A stretch of DNA of 64,000 nucleotides from Novosphingobium flavum (GCF_014230315.1 NZ_JACLAW010000009.1:124001-188000); one strand, 5' to 3'; positions 52,398-61,488 are shown, counted from the first letter of the stretch. Numbers and translations: made by a program. The notes: a model not told the origin generated them from the sequence alone.

Positions 52398-52416
52398 GAT
52401 CCGCCCAAGCTGAAGG

Positions 52417-53370
52417 TCAGGCGGCCTCTCTAGGCATGGCCGCCGAGGCGAGCAACCCGCCGATTTCCATCGCGAGCAGGCCGGGATCGTAATTGTAGGT
52501 CGGAACCTGCGCGGTGAGGCGGGCCAGTTCGCCGTGAGCGTCGATCATGCGCAGGCGCTGGGCGGGGCTGGCGGCGCGAAGGCGCCCGGCGAGGACCGCG
52601 CGGGCGAGGTCGAGCGTGGCGAGCAGGCGCTCCCGATCGGGGCGGGCGCCGATTTCCCCGGCCAGTTCGCCGCGCAGGGCGAAAAGCTCGTCTCCTTCGC
52701 TGACGATCCGGTCCATCAGGCCGTGGAGGGGCCCGAGATCCTGCTCGACGAAGCCGAGCGCGGCACCGGGCGAGCCTTCGGCGGCAGCGACGGCGGCGGC
52801 ACGGGTGGCAGCATCGGCCCCGCGCGCCTCGCGGGCGAGGACTTCGCCGACCTGCGCGTCGCTCAGTGCCGGGAACCGCAGGGTGCGGCAGCGCGAGCGG
52901 ATCGTGGGCAGAAGGCGGCCCGGCCGGTGCGCGACGAGCAGGAAGAACGATCCGGTCGGCGGCTCTTCCAGACTCTTGAGCAGGGCGTTGACCGCGCTCT
53001 TTTCGAGATCGTCCGCCGGGTCGATGATGATCGGGCGCCGGCTGCCCAGCGTTGGCCGGGTGATCAGTCGGTGCTGGATCTGGCGGACCTGATCGATCGA
53101 GATATTGCGCTTGGTGGCATAGGGCTTGCCCTCCTCCTTCTTCTTCGCCTCGTCATCATTGGCGGGGAGAGGTTCGAGCAGGAGGATGTCGGGGTGAAGA
53201 TCGGGCTGGGGAATGCCGGGTTCAGCCACCAGCGCGCGCGCGGCGGCCATGGCGAAAGCCGACTTGCCGAGGCCCTGCTTGCCCGCGAGAATCCAGCCGT
53301 GGTGCATCCGGCCCGAGGCCATGGCCCCGCGCCATTCGCGCCATGCCTCGTCATGGCCGAGCAGGCTCAC
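52417..53370 (-). CDS. holB: DNA polymerase III delta-prime subunit
   Basis: HolB is part of the clamp-loader complex. The 317-residue AAA+ protein has Walker A LAGKQGLGKSAFAMAAARAL near 30-45, ISIDQVRQIQHRL, a degenerate Walker B (IIIDPADDLEKSAVNALLKSLEEPP) and the sensor-1 region SRCRTLRFP. The zinc-ribbon cysteines of the E. coli protein are absent. Its ATG overlaps the tmk stop and it precedes metG. A DnaX identity is excluded by length and lack of the tau tail. Confidence 0.93.
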   Translation of the reverse strand: MSLLGHDEAWREWRGAMASGRMHHGWILAGKQGLGKSAFAMAAARALVAEPGIPQPDLHPDILLLEPLPANDDEAKKKEEGKPYATKRNISIDQVRQIQHRLITRPTLGSRRPIIIDPADDLEKSAVNALLKSLEEPPTGSFFLLVAHRPGRLLPTIRSRCRTLRFPALSDAQVGEVLAREARGADAATRAAAVAAAEGSPGAALGFVEQDLGPLHGLMDRIVSEGDELFALRGELAGEIGARPDRERLLATLDLARAVLAGRLRAASPAQRLRMIDAHGELARLTAQVPTYNYDPGLLAMEIGGLLASAAMPREAA

Positions 53371-53996
53371 AGCAGGTCCTCCAGCGCGTCCATGATCTGG
53401 TGATGGGTCTGCTCGGGCGTGCCGTTACCGTCGATCCGGGCGAAGCGCCGAGGTTGTTCGGCGGCGAAACGATCGAAGGCCGCGGCGACATTGGCGTGGT
53501 ATTCGGCCGGGCGGCCGCCGATCCGGTCGGCCCCGCCGACGTCGCGCCGTCCGAGCCGCTCGGCCGCCTCTTCCGGCGTGACGGTGATCAGGAGGGTCAG
53601 ATCGGGCAGGAAACCCTGGCTGCCGATGCGGTGGAGATCCATGATCTCGGCATCGTCCAGCCCTCCGGCCCCGCCCTGATAGGCGCGGCTGGAATCGATG
53701 AAGCGATCGCAGATCACCCATTGTCCGGCGGCGAGCGCGGGGCGGATCAAGCGATCAACATGGTCGGCGCGGGCGGCGGCGAAAAGCAAAGCTTCGGCGC
53801 GGGGGCCGAAGCCTTCGCCCGCCGGATCGAGGAGCAGGCTGCGGATCGCCTCGGCGCCCGGTGTACCGCCGGGTTCGCGGGTGACCACGGCGTCTATGCC
53901 CCGCGCGCGCAGGGCCTCGGCCAGCAGGCGGGACTGGGTGGACTTGCCCGCCCCTTCCCCGCCTTCGAGGGCGATGAAACGTCCGGGCCGGGTCAC
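53367..53996 (-). CDS. tmk: Thymidylate kinase
   Basis: Tmk phosphorylates dTMP to dTDP. The 209-residue protein has the P-loop FIALEGGEGAGKSTQ near 9-20, TREPGGTPGAEAIRSLLLDP, the DR(F/Y) motif ICDRFIDSSRAYQG near 95 and LITVTPEEAAERLGRRD of the LID. The GTG at 53996 was chosen because the conserved start (TRPGRFIALEGGE) follows it with AGGG upstream; an in-frame extension to 54290 overlaps dacC and is a shadow. It lies between dacC and holB, a frequent order. Confidence 0.95.
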   Translation of the reverse strand: MTRPGRFIALEGGEGAGKSTQSRLLAEALRARGIDAVVTREPGGTPGAEAIRSLLLDPAGEGFGPRAEALLFAAARADHVDRLIRPALAAGQWVICDRFIDSSRAYQGGAGGLDDAEIMDLHRIGSQGFLPDLTLLITVTPEEAAERLGRRDVGGADRIGGRPAEYHANVAAAFDRFAAEQPRRFARIDGNGTPEQTHHQIMDALEDLL

Positions 53997-54003
53997 CGCG
54001 CCC

Positions 54004-55197
54004 TCACGAAACAAGCCCGCGCAGGCCGTTGAGCAGACGGTCGAATAGCCCGGCGCGGGCAACGTCGGCCCCTGCGAGCAGCGGTACCCGGCTCGGCGCG
54101 CTGCCGCCGACGCGGATTTCGAGGCTGGCCACCGGGGTTCCCCTGGCGATCGGCGCCTTGAGCGGGCCATCATAGACCACGCGCAGCTTGATCGGCCCCG
54201 CCGCGCCCTTCGGCGCGGTGGCCGCATAGTTGCCGGGCGCGACGAGGGGCACGCTGGCGGCCGCACCGTCCTGCACCCTCGCCTCGCCAACCGTGGTGCC
54301 GGCGGCGAAGAGGGCGCGGCTGTCGAACGCGGCGAAGCCCCAGTCCATCAGCGCGGCGGCGGCCTTGGCCCGGTCCTGATGTCGGTCAACGCTGGCGAGG
54401 ACCATGATCAGGCGCCGTCCGCCGCGCTCGGCCGAGCCGATGAAGCCGTAGCCGGCCTGATTGGTGAAGCCGGTCTTGATCCCGTCGGCGCCTTCGAGCT
54501 TGCCGAGGATGGGGTCGTGGTTGTGCTGGGTGATCCCGTTCCACGTCATCGTCTGGCGACCGATATATTCGTGGTAGAGATCGGGGTGGCGCGAGAGGAT
54601 GGCCGAGGCCAGCGTGACATAGTCGCGCGCGGTGATGTAGGTCTGCCCCTCGTCCATCCAGCCGTTGGGCGTGCCGAAGTGGCTGTTCTTCATGCCCAGC
54701 TTGCGCGCCTCGGCGTTCATCAGGGCGAGCCAGTTGGGAACCGAGCCGGCCGCCGCCTCGGCCAGGACCACGCAGGCATCGTTGGCCGAAACATTGGCGA
54801 TGCCCATCAGCAGTTCGTGGACGGTGACGTCGTGCTGCCGATCGAGGAACATGGTCGAGCCGACGGCGTGCCAGTGCTTGAAGGCGTCCTCGCTCATCCG
54901 GGTGACGGCATTGGGATTGAGCTGGCCGCGCTTGATCATCTCGAAGGCGACGTAGAGCGTCATCACCTTGGTCAGCGAGGCGGGCATGAAGCGGCGGTCA
55001 GGCTCCTTCGAATAGAGCGTCTGACCCGAGTTGAAATCGACCAGCAGGGCGATCGGCGCGGGGCCGACTTCGGGCGGGACGACATGGGGATCGGTATAGA
55101 CCGGGGCAAGCGGGGCCCGGGCCGGCGCAGCCGTCAGCGGCAGGGCCAGGAGAAGGGCGGCAGTGAGAATGGGGCGATTCAAGTCCGGTCCACGCAT
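54004..55197 (-). CDS. dacC: D-alanyl-D-alanine carboxypeptidase (PBP5/6 family)
   Basis: This low-molecular-weight penicillin-binding protein trims pentapeptides in the periplasm. The 397 residues start with a signal peptide (LTAALLLALPLTAAPARAPL, cleavage near residue 28). The serine-active motifs follow: SLTK (near 72), SAN (near 128) and KTG (near 232, in GADGIKTGFTNQAGYG). The C-terminal beta domain (about 290-397) is shorter than in E. coli PBP5 and ends without an obvious amphipathic anchor helix. The neighbours mltB, rlpA-like and tmk share the strand, consistent with a cell-wall operon. Confidence 0.93.
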   Translation of the reverse strand: MRGPDLNRPILTAALLLALPLTAAPARAPLAPVYTDPHVVPPEVGPAPIALLVDFNSGQTLYSKEPDRRFMPASLTKVMTLYVAFEMIKRGQLNPNAVTRMSEDAFKHWHAVGSTMFLDRQHDVTVHELLMGIANVSANDACVVLAEAAAGSVPNWLALMNAEARKLGMKNSHFGTPNGWMDEGQTYITARDYVTLASAILSRHPDLYHEYIGRQTMTWNGITQHNHDPILGKLEGADGIKTGFTNQAGYGFIGSAERGGRRLIMVLASVDRHQDRAKAAAALMDWGFAAFDSRALFAAGTTVGEARVQDGAAASVPLVAPGNYAATAPKGAAGPIKLRVVYDGPLKAPIARGTPVASLEIRVGGSAPSRVPLLAGADVARAGLFDRLLNGLRGLVS

Positions 55198-55221
55198 TGG
55201 CGCGGAATGCGGACCTGACGG

Positions 55222-56148
55222 TCAGTTCACGCGCTGGATTCGAGCGTCGCTATAACCCGCTGACCGCGCCTTGGCGAGGGCGGCCCCGGCGTCTGCCGCA
55301 GAGGCGAACCCGGTTATCCGCACTACCCTGAACTTGCCGGCCGGAGTGATGGAACCACCAAGCTTGCGGGCGGCGGCGGCGGCGTTGGCGGGATCGGCGA
55401 AGGCGGCGACCTGGACCGCGAAAATGCCCTTGGCGGCAGGTCTGGGTTCTGCCCCGGAGACCGATGGTGCTTCCGGTTTTGCGCCCAGCTTGACCGCCGC
55501 CTTGGGCTGCGGCTTGGCCATGGGAGCCGCGGCCAGTGCGGGCGCGGGCTGCGGCGCAGCTTCGGCCAGGGCCGGGGCAGTCGGCGTAGCGGCAGGCGGA
55601 GGAGCGGCCGGATCGAGCTTGCGCATCAGCACGGCGACGAGCGACATCGGCGTGTCCATCCGCTCTGGCGCCTGCTGGCCGCTGCGCAGAAGGGCGCGCT
55701 CGGCCTCGGGCGGATTGACGCGGCGGATGCGGATCGGGGCCCTGTCGCCGCTCACGCCAAGCTGGGCGGCGGCGGCGGGGGACAATTCGACGATGGCGCC
55801 GCCGGTCATCGGACCGCGTCGCTCCGCCCTGACCAGCACGGTCTTGCCGGACTTGAGCGAGGTTACCTCGACATAGCTCGGCAGCGGCAGGGTGCGGTGC
55901 ACGAGGGTGATGCCCTGCCCTTCCCCGCCGATGGCGGCATAGCCGACCTGATCATAGTTAAGCGTATCGGCGGGGGTGTATTTGACGCCGTCGACGGTGA
56001 ACGGCGCGCCAAGTACCATCGGATAGTCTGCCGCAGGGCCGCTTGGCGCAGGCGTCTGCGCGAGGCTCAGCGGGGGGGCGCCAGCCCCGCAACCGGCGGC
56101 GAGCAGCGCTAGGGCAAGGACCGCAGGGGTTTCAACGGGCAATCTCAT
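55222..56148 (-). CDS. RlpA-like SPOR-domain lipoprotein, catalytic Asp replaced
   Basis: This 308-residue lipoprotein (lipobox LAAGC, Cys near residue 20) has a double-psi beta-barrel of RlpA type (about 60-130). A long Ala/Pro-rich linker and a C-terminal SPOR domain (about 240-308, FAVQVAAFADPANAAAAARKL) follow; SPOR domains bind denuded glycan at the septum. RlpA enzymes need a His in the AAHKTLPLPS-like segment (here LVHRTLPLPS) and an Asp in NDRGPF. Here that segment reads AERRGPM, so the catalytic Asp is Arg. The barrel probably binds peptidoglycan without cutting it. ATG 56148 was preferred to TTG 56154. The gene overlaps mltB by 17 bp. Confidence 0.88.
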   Translation of the reverse strand: MRLPVETPAVLALALLAAGCGAGAPPLSLAQTPAPSGPAADYPMVLGAPFTVDGVKYTPADTLNYDQVGYAAIGGEGQGITLVHRTLPLPSYVEVTSLKSGKTVLVRAERRGPMTGGAIVELSPAAAAQLGVSGDRAPIRIRRVNPPEAERALLRSGQQAPERMDTPMSLVAVLMRKLDPAAPPPAATPTAPALAEAAPQPAPALAAAPMAKPQPKAAVKLGAKPEAPSVSGAEPRPAAKGIFAVQVAAFADPANAAAAARKLGGSITPAGKFRVVRITGFASAADAGAALAKARSAGYSDARIQRVN

Positions 56149-57190
56149 CTGCAAGCAACCCCACCGACAATCCGTAGTAGTTCGAGCAGTTGTATTCGAG
56201 GATAACCCGATAATTCCCGGTTAACAGGTAAGCGGTCTGGCCCGGTCCATCGGGCTCGATCAGGCTGGCGAGGACCTTGTCCCCCAGCGGGGCGAGCGGC
56301 TGGACACCGCGCGCGCGCCATTCGGAAACCGTCAGCCAGCGCGAGTGGCGGGCGTGGACGCGGGGGCATTCGGGCGCGGTCATCGGGCTGGCGAGGCTGG
56401 CGCGGTCGATCCCGGCCGGAACGCTGGCGGCGACGCCCCACGGCAGACCCGGTTGCCACCCGGCATCGCGGAAATAGTTGGCGATCGACGCGAGCGTATC
56501 GGCCCGGCTCGACCAGATGTCCCGAAAACCGTCGCCGTCGCCGTCAACAGCGAGGCGCAGGTACATCGATGGGAGGAACTGCGGATTGCCGAAGGCTCCG
56601 GCCCAGGAGCCGACCAGCCTGCTGCGCGGGACGCCCGCATCGGCCATCTTGAGCAGGGCGATGAATTCGTCGGAAAAGAGCGCGCGGCGGCGGCCTTCGT
56701 AAGCCAGGGTGGCGAGGCTGCGGGCGAGATCGAAATCGCCGGTGTAGCGGCCGTAGTTCGTCTCATGCCCCCAGATCGCCAGCAGGATCGGGGCGGGCAC
56801 GCCGAACCGGGCCTCGACCGCAGGGGCGATTGAGCGAACATTGGCGTACATCGCGCGGCCCGCCGCTATCCGCGCCGCATCGACATGGGTGCGGCGATAG
56901 GGGGCGAAGGCGGGGGAACCGGCCGCGGGACCGTTGGCGGCGCCGGGCTGCGAACGGTCGAGCGCAATGACCTTGGGATTGAAGGTGAGGCCCGCGGTCA
57001 TCTGCTGGATGGTCGTCTCGCGCACGCCTTCGCTGCGCGCGCGGGCGGCGAGGAGCTGGAGATAGCCCTCGAACCCCGCCTCTTCGGAAGGCGAATAGGC
57101 AGGCGGATTTTGGGCCTGGCAAGGAACGCCGAGCAGGACGAGCGCAAAACCGAGGCCGATCTGGCGCAGGTGGCGGAAAGTTGGCGTCAT
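56132..57190 (-). CDS. mltB: Lytic murein transglycosylase (MltB family)
   Basis: MltB cleaves peptidoglycan glycan strands to 1,6-anhydro ends in the periplasm. The 352 residues begin with a signal peptide (MTPTFRHLRQIGLGFALVLLGVPCQAQ). The family core follows: RAMYANVRSIAPAVEARFGVP, the catalytic Glu in LLAIWGHETNYGRYTGDFDL (near 137), AFGNPQFLPSMYLRLAVDGDGDG and an aromatic-rich C-terminus (YNCSNYYGLSVGLLADEIAR). A second possible lipobox (VPCQ) is present, so it may be membrane-attached or soluble. It leads the operon that runs to 49.1 kb. Confidence 0.93.
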   Translation of the reverse strand: MTPTFRHLRQIGLGFALVLLGVPCQAQNPPAYSPSEEAGFEGYLQLLAARARSEGVRETTIQQMTAGLTFNPKVIALDRSQPGAANGPAAGSPAFAPYRRTHVDAARIAAGRAMYANVRSIAPAVEARFGVPAPILLAIWGHETNYGRYTGDFDLARSLATLAYEGRRRALFSDEFIALLKMADAGVPRSRLVGSWAGAFGNPQFLPSMYLRLAVDGDGDGFRDIWSSRADTLASIANYFRDAGWQPGLPWGVAASVPAGIDRASLASPMTAPECPRVHARHSRWLTVSEWRARGVQPLAPLGDKVLASLIEPDGPGQTAYLLTGNYRVILEYNCSNYYGLSVGLLADEIAR

Positions 57191-57362
57191 GACGTCACTG
57201 AAGCACAGCGCCGCGCTGATGGGAATCCCGCAAGGGCAATTCGGCCGGGGAAGAAGCCCGCCCTGTCGCTAAGGCAGGTCACCGAGGCAGAGGGGGTGAC
57301 AAGCGGCGCGGTTCGGGCTAGCCGCGCTGAGACCCGCGCACTGCCCGCAGTGCCAGGCGCGC

Positions 57363-57452
57363 GGACAGGTGGCCGAGTGGTTTAAGGCAGCGGTCTTGAA
57401 AACCGCCGTGGGTGGAAGCTCACCGTGGGTTCGAATCCCACCCTGTCCGCCA
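57363..57452 (+). tRNA. tRNA-Ser (anticodon UGA)
   Basis: The 90-nt class II tRNA has acceptor GGACAGG/CCTGTCC, an anticodon arm GCGGT-CTTGAAA-ACCGC with anticodon TGA, a long variable arm (GTGGGTGGAAGCTCAC), the T-loop GGTTCGAATC and an encoded CCA. It reads UCA and UCG by wobble. Confidence 0.97.
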
Positions 57453-57546
57453 ACGCCGGCCCGGCACTTGAAAAAGTTGGATTTGCCGGGAGGCGCCGGT
57501 CCGGTATGGGCGCTGGTTCAATGCGTTGATCCAGGAACAGCCGGCC

Positions 57547-59172
57547 ATGGCCCACACTCGCCGTCATGCGATGACATTTGCGCTCGGCGCAGGGGGACTG
57601 GTGCTCTCGGCGCAGTTTCCCGCCCTTGCCGCCTCGACCGTCGACCGGCGCGGGCCGTGGAAGCGCGGGCAGGACGGGCAGCGGCACGCCGACCTTGGCG
57701 ACGGGCGATACCTGAACCCGGTGATCCCCGGCGACCACCCGGACCCGACCGTACTCAAGGACGGCGCGGACTATTACGCGACCTTCGCCTCCTACGAATA
57801 TTATCCGGGGCTGGTCATCTGGCATTCGCGGGACCTGGTGAACTGGACCCCGGTCGGTCCGGCGCTGCACCGTCCGATGGGTTCGGTTTTCGCTCCGGAG
57901 CTGGTCCGGCACGGGGGACGGTATTTCATCTACTTTGCCGCGCTCCCCCCGCAGTCGGCCGGAGGCGAATGGCACCGCGGATTTTCGGTCTACGTGATCC
58001 ATGCCGAGGCGATCGGAAAACCGTGGAGCGAACCGGTCCACCTCGGGCTCGAAGGACGCTATGATCCGGGGCACGTGGTCGGCGAGGACGGCAAGCGCTA
58101 TCTCTTTCTCGACGACGGATACCGGGTGCCGCTCAGCGACGACGGGCTGGCGGTGGCCGGACCGGTGCGCAGGGTGCATGGCGGATGGCCGATCCCCGAT
58201 GACATGATCAACGAGGGCTTCAGCCTGGACGGTCCCAAGCTGATTCGCCGTGACGGCTGGTTCTACCTGTTTTCGGCGCAGGGCGGCATCGCCGGCCCTG
58301 CCAACGGCCAGATGGTGGTCGTGGCCCGATCGAAATCCATCGACGGGCCGTGGGAAAATTCGCCGCACAACCCTCTGGTGCGGGCCGATGCGCGTGACGA
58401 TCCGTGGTGGTCGCGCGGCCACGCCACGCCGGTCGAGGGGCCTGACGGACGCTGGTGGATCATCTATTCGGCCTTCGAGAAGGACCTTCGCTCGCAAGGG
58501 CGGCCGACCGTGCTCGAGCCGATCACGTGGGCTGCGGACGGCTGGCCCCGGGCAATGGGCGGGATACTGGCCGAGCCGATGGCCAAGCCCGCCGATCTTC
58601 CCGGCGCGCCGAACGGCCATGCCCTTGCCGGGCCATTCCGCGCGGACGATTTCGGGGCCCGCCTCGCCTTCTTCCGCCCGCGTGCCGACTACATGAGCCG
58701 GGTTTTGTTGGCGGACGGCGCGCTGACGCTCAAGGCCCGGGGCAAGGGACCGGGGGATTCCTCGCCGATCGCGATGATCCCCGGCGACCGTCGCTACGAG
58801 CTGACGATCGGCATCGAGGTGGAACAGGGCGCCGAGGCGGGCCTGCTGCTGTTCTACAACGATGCCCTGTTCTGTGGCCTTGCGACCGACGGCACGATCC
58901 TGCGCCGCTACAAGCTGGGCAAACCGATGGTCTACCCGGCCCTGAACCTGGAAGTCGGCGGGCGCATTTTCGTGCGGATGCTGTTCAAGGACGACATCGC
59001 GCAGTTCTTCGTCAGCCGCGACGGCAAGGCGTGGACACGAGTGATGGCGATGGAGGTATCCGGCTACAACCACAACATGGCTGGCGGATTCCTCAGCCTG
59101 AGGCCTGCCCTGTTCGCGGCGGGATCGGGTGCGGCGCGGTTCAGCGAATTGCACTACGACGGGGCGATCTGA
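57547..59172 (+). CDS. Exported GH43 family glycoside hydrolase
   Basis: This 541-residue enzyme is an exported beta-xylosidase or alpha-arabinofuranosidase-type GH43. The N-terminus MAHTRRHAMTFALGAGGLVL has a twin-arginine-like signal. The five-bladed propeller domain (about 45-330) has the catalytic Asp in IPGDHPDPTVL, the transition-state Asp in GRYDPGHVVGEDG and the general-acid Glu in NEGFSLDGPKLI. A C-terminal concanavalin-like beta-sandwich (about 350-541) is typical of xylosidases. The ATG at 57547 has AGGAA upstream; TTG 57526 is an alternative. No other carbohydrate genes are adjacent. Confidence 0.92.
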   Translation: MAHTRRHAMTFALGAGGLVLSAQFPALAASTVDRRGPWKRGQDGQRHADLGDGRYLNPVIPGDHPDPTVLKDGADYYATFASYEYYPGLVIWHSRDLVNWTPVGPALHRPMGSVFAPELVRHGGRYFIYFAALPPQSAGGEWHRGFSVYVIHAEAIGKPWSEPVHLGLEGRYDPGHVVGEDGKRYLFLDDGYRVPLSDDGLAVAGPVRRVHGGWPIPDDMINEGFSLDGPKLIRRDGWFYLFSAQGGIAGPANGQMVVVARSKSIDGPWENSPHNPLVRADARDDPWWSRGHATPVEGPDGRWWIIYSAFEKDLRSQGRPTVLEPITWAADGWPRAMGGILAEPMAKPADLPGAPNGHALAGPFRADDFGARLAFFRPRADYMSRVLLADGALTLKARGKGPGDSSPIAMIPGDRRYELTIGIEVEQGAEAGLLLFYNDALFCGLATDGTILRRYKLGKPMVYPALNLEVGGRIFVRMLFKDDIAQFFVSRDGKAWTRVMAMEVSGYNHNMAGGFLSLRPALFAAGSGAARFSELHYDGAI

Positions 59173-59193
59173 CGCGGATCGCCCCGCTCACCT

Positions 59194-60294
59194 TCAGCGC
59201 GAGCGCATCTGGGCGCTGTAGGCCTGAGCGCACTCGCCAAGGACAGTCAGGTAGCGAGCCACCCCAGCGGCGCCGACGACGAAGGGGTTGGGACCGCGCG
59301 GGCCGCGCTGGCCGAGCTTCGCGATCCGGCCGATCGCACCGTCGAAATCCGAGTGGGGCGACAGCACGACGTCGGCGCGGCCGGCCTTGGCAAGACCCAT
59401 CATGCGCCGGGCCGAACCGGAATAGATCGCGAAGCGGTCTGCCGTGTGCGGAAAGTTGAAGCCGGTGCCGCCCCACAGGAGGGCAACATGCCTGCGGCCA
59501 CGGTCGGTCACCGGGAAGATCAGCGAGATCGTCCCGCGGGTGTGCCCGGGCGTGATGAACATGCGCACGCTCTGGTTGCCGAGCCTGAACACCTGTCCAT
59601 CGGTGATCGAGAGATCGCGCGGCGGCGGCGCATCGAAGAACGGCTTGTCGACCATGGACGGGGCGATCTCCCAGTCCACCGCGCTCATCATGATGCGGGC
59701 GCCATACTTCTTCGCGATATAGGCGGCTCCGCCGAAATGGTCGCCATGCCCGTGCGTGACGATGACATATCTGATCCGCGCCGGATCGAGGCCGACCTTG
59801 TGCATCCCCGGCTCGATCCGGTCGATCCATTCCCGGCTGTTGTTGAGTGAATCGATCAGGATGATGCCTTCGGACGTGGTGATCGCCCAAGCGGTCACGT
59901 CCTCGATCCCGACGTAATAGACGTTGTCGAAAATCCGGGTGGGCGCGGGCGCCCGCCGCTCGATCCCGCCGCCGGCGAGAAACTCGGCCCGGGTCTTGCC
60001 CATGCGCATCAATTCGGCATTGGTCGGGCCGGCCCGGTCGATCATTTTCGACAGGTCCCATTTCAGCCCCGCCGGGCGCGCCGAATTGCACAGTTGCAGC
60101 GGCCCCGGAAACAGGCCCTCGCCCGCCTTGTAGGCGGCAGCGAAATGGCGATCCGCCGCAGGGGTGATCTGCGGCAGCAGATCGTCCTGCCGCTGCCCGC
60201 CGGCCGCCTGCTGCTCGCTCAGTTCCTGGGCGAGCCCCGCACCGCCGGCCAACAACGCGGCTGCAGCCAGCCCGATCCGCAATGCCCGCTTCAT
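59194..60294 (-). CDS. Exported MBL-fold hydrolase, subclass B3 beta-lactamase-like
   Basis: This 366-residue secreted metallo-hydrolase starts with a signal peptide (MKRALRIGLAAAALLAGGAG, cleavage near 22). An N-terminal helical extension (about 25-95) precedes the MBL fold: IFDNVYYVGIEDVTAWAITTSEGIILID, VIVTHGHGDHFGGAAYIA (HxHxDH motif) and FITPGHTRGTISLIF. These fit the subclass B3-like group, but the extension and HGHGDH differ from proven B3 lactamases, so carbapenemase activity cannot be assumed. ATG 60294 with GGAG 8 bases upstream was preferred to 60300. It converges with the GH43 gene (21-bp gap). Confidence 0.85.
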   Translation of the reverse strand: MKRALRIGLAAAALLAGGAGLAQELSEQQAAGGQRQDDLLPQITPAADRHFAAAYKAGEGLFPGPLQLCNSARPAGLKWDLSKMIDRAGPTNAELMRMGKTRAEFLAGGGIERRAPAPTRIFDNVYYVGIEDVTAWAITTSEGIILIDSLNNSREWIDRIEPGMHKVGLDPARIRYVIVTHGHGDHFGGAAYIAKKYGARIMMSAVDWEIAPSMVDKPFFDAPPPRDLSITDGQVFRLGNQSVRMFITPGHTRGTISLIFPVTDRGRRHVALLWGGTGFNFPHTADRFAIYSGSARRMMGLAKAGRADVVLSPHSDFDGAIGRIAKLGQRGPRGPNPFVVGAAGVARYLTVLGECAQAYSAQMRSR

Positions 60295-60534
60295 CGCCAT
60301 CACTCCATCCCGCCGCCCGGCCATGTGACCGGACAACAAGGCCCGGATAGGTACAAGTTTACGCTGTTGCAACGGACAGTCAGCCCAATATTCCCGGCCT
60401 TGCGGATTTTCCGGCGCGGCTGAGTGGATGGTTCCGCCCGCCGCAATGCCCGGAATGGCCATACGCAAGCAAGTGGTTGCAATGATGGTGCTTTGGCCTC
60501 ATCACCGCTCGCGTGTACCGGCGGGGAGGGCACC

Positions 60535-61488
60535 GTGGCACGGGTTGGGCTGGAACAGGTCAAGCGGCTGATCGTCGCTCACCGACCGTGGTGGGTGAAC
60601 TGGGCCGTGCTTGCCGCCGCCCTGCTGCTTGCGACCGGTCTGAGGCTGGCGGTCGATGCCGGCTCCGGCGGATTTCCGTTTCTCACCTACTATCCCGTGG
60701 TCTTGCTGAGCGCGGTGTTCCTTGGCGGGGAATATGCGGCCGTGGCCGCGGTCGCCTCGGCCGCCGCGGCGGTCCACCTGTTCGGCAACGGACGAGGCCT
60801 CCTCACCACGCCCGCCATTCCGCTCGCCATTGCCGCGCTCTATGCCATGACGATCCTGGTGGTGATCGCCACCGGGCAGGTCCTGCGCAGGCTGGTCCAG
60901 GAAAACGAGGCGCACCTAAAGCAGCAGGAGACGTTTAACGCCGAACTGCAGCACCGGACCAAGAACGCACTCCAGATCATGCGCGCCCTGATCGCACGGG
61001 GGCCACGGGGCGAGGACCCGGCAAGCTATTTCGAAACCTTGGCTGGACGCCTCGACGCCCTGGCCAAGGCCAATGAACTGCTTCGCTTTGGTGCGCTGGA
61101 ATCGGCGGAACTGGGAGCCATGATAAAAGCGGCGATTTCCCCATTCGATGCCGCGCGCTTCGAACTGGACGGACCGCCGTGCCAGGTTGCGCGCCAGGCC
61201 GTTACGCCGCTGATGTTGGCGCTACACGAGCTGTGCACCAATTCCACCAAGTACGGCGCGCTCTCGGTCGATGCCGGCATGGTCGCCGTGAAGTGGGGAA
61301 CGGCCGGCGACGCAGCCCATCCAGGCATCGAACTTGTCTGGCGGGAAACCGGCGGCCCGCGCGTCAGGCAACCGACCCATCGCGGGCTCGGTACCCGGCT
61401 GCTCACCCCGCACAGCGGCCTTGCTGCAGTGCACCAGGATTGGCGGCCGGAAGGCCTCGTCTGCAGCATGACCGTGATCGGCGCCTGA
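60535..61488 (+). CDS. HWE-type sensor histidine kinase with DUF4118 membrane domain
   Basis: This 317-residue kinase has a DUF4118-like membrane part (helices at about 20-36, 52-70, 74-88 and 96-115) and the acceptor His in ELQHRTKNALQIMRALIA (near 140). The ATPase domain contains LALHELCTNSTKYGALS (N box), and VWRETGGPRV supplies the WxE motif of the HWE family. HWE kinases control general stress (PhyR-EcfG) and light responses in alphaproteobacteria. No response regulator is adjacent, so it is an orphan. The GTG at 60535 has GGGGAGGG upstream; an earlier GTG at 60424 would add unconserved residues. Confidence 0.87.
   Translation: MARVGLEQVKRLIVAHRPWWVNWAVLAAALLLATGLRLAVDAGSGGFPFLTYYPVVLLSAVFLGGEYAAVAAVASAAAAVHLFGNGRGLLTTPAIPLAIAALYAMTILVVIATGQVLRRLVQENEAHLKQQETFNAELQHRTKNALQIMRALIARGPRGEDPASYFETLAGRLDALAKANELLRFGALESAELGAMIKAAISPFDAARFELDGPPCQVARQAVTPLMLALHELCTNSTKYGALSVDAGMVAVKWGTAGDAAHPGIELVWRETGGPRVRQPTHRGLGTRLLTPHSGLAAVHQDWRPEGLVCSMTVIGA

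Noticed and set aside
59194..60294. Call of a true carbapenemase for the B3-like MBL protein
   Set aside because: The metal motif fits the fold, but the N-terminal extension and lack of characterised close relatives visible from sequence do not support a specific beta-lactamase claim.
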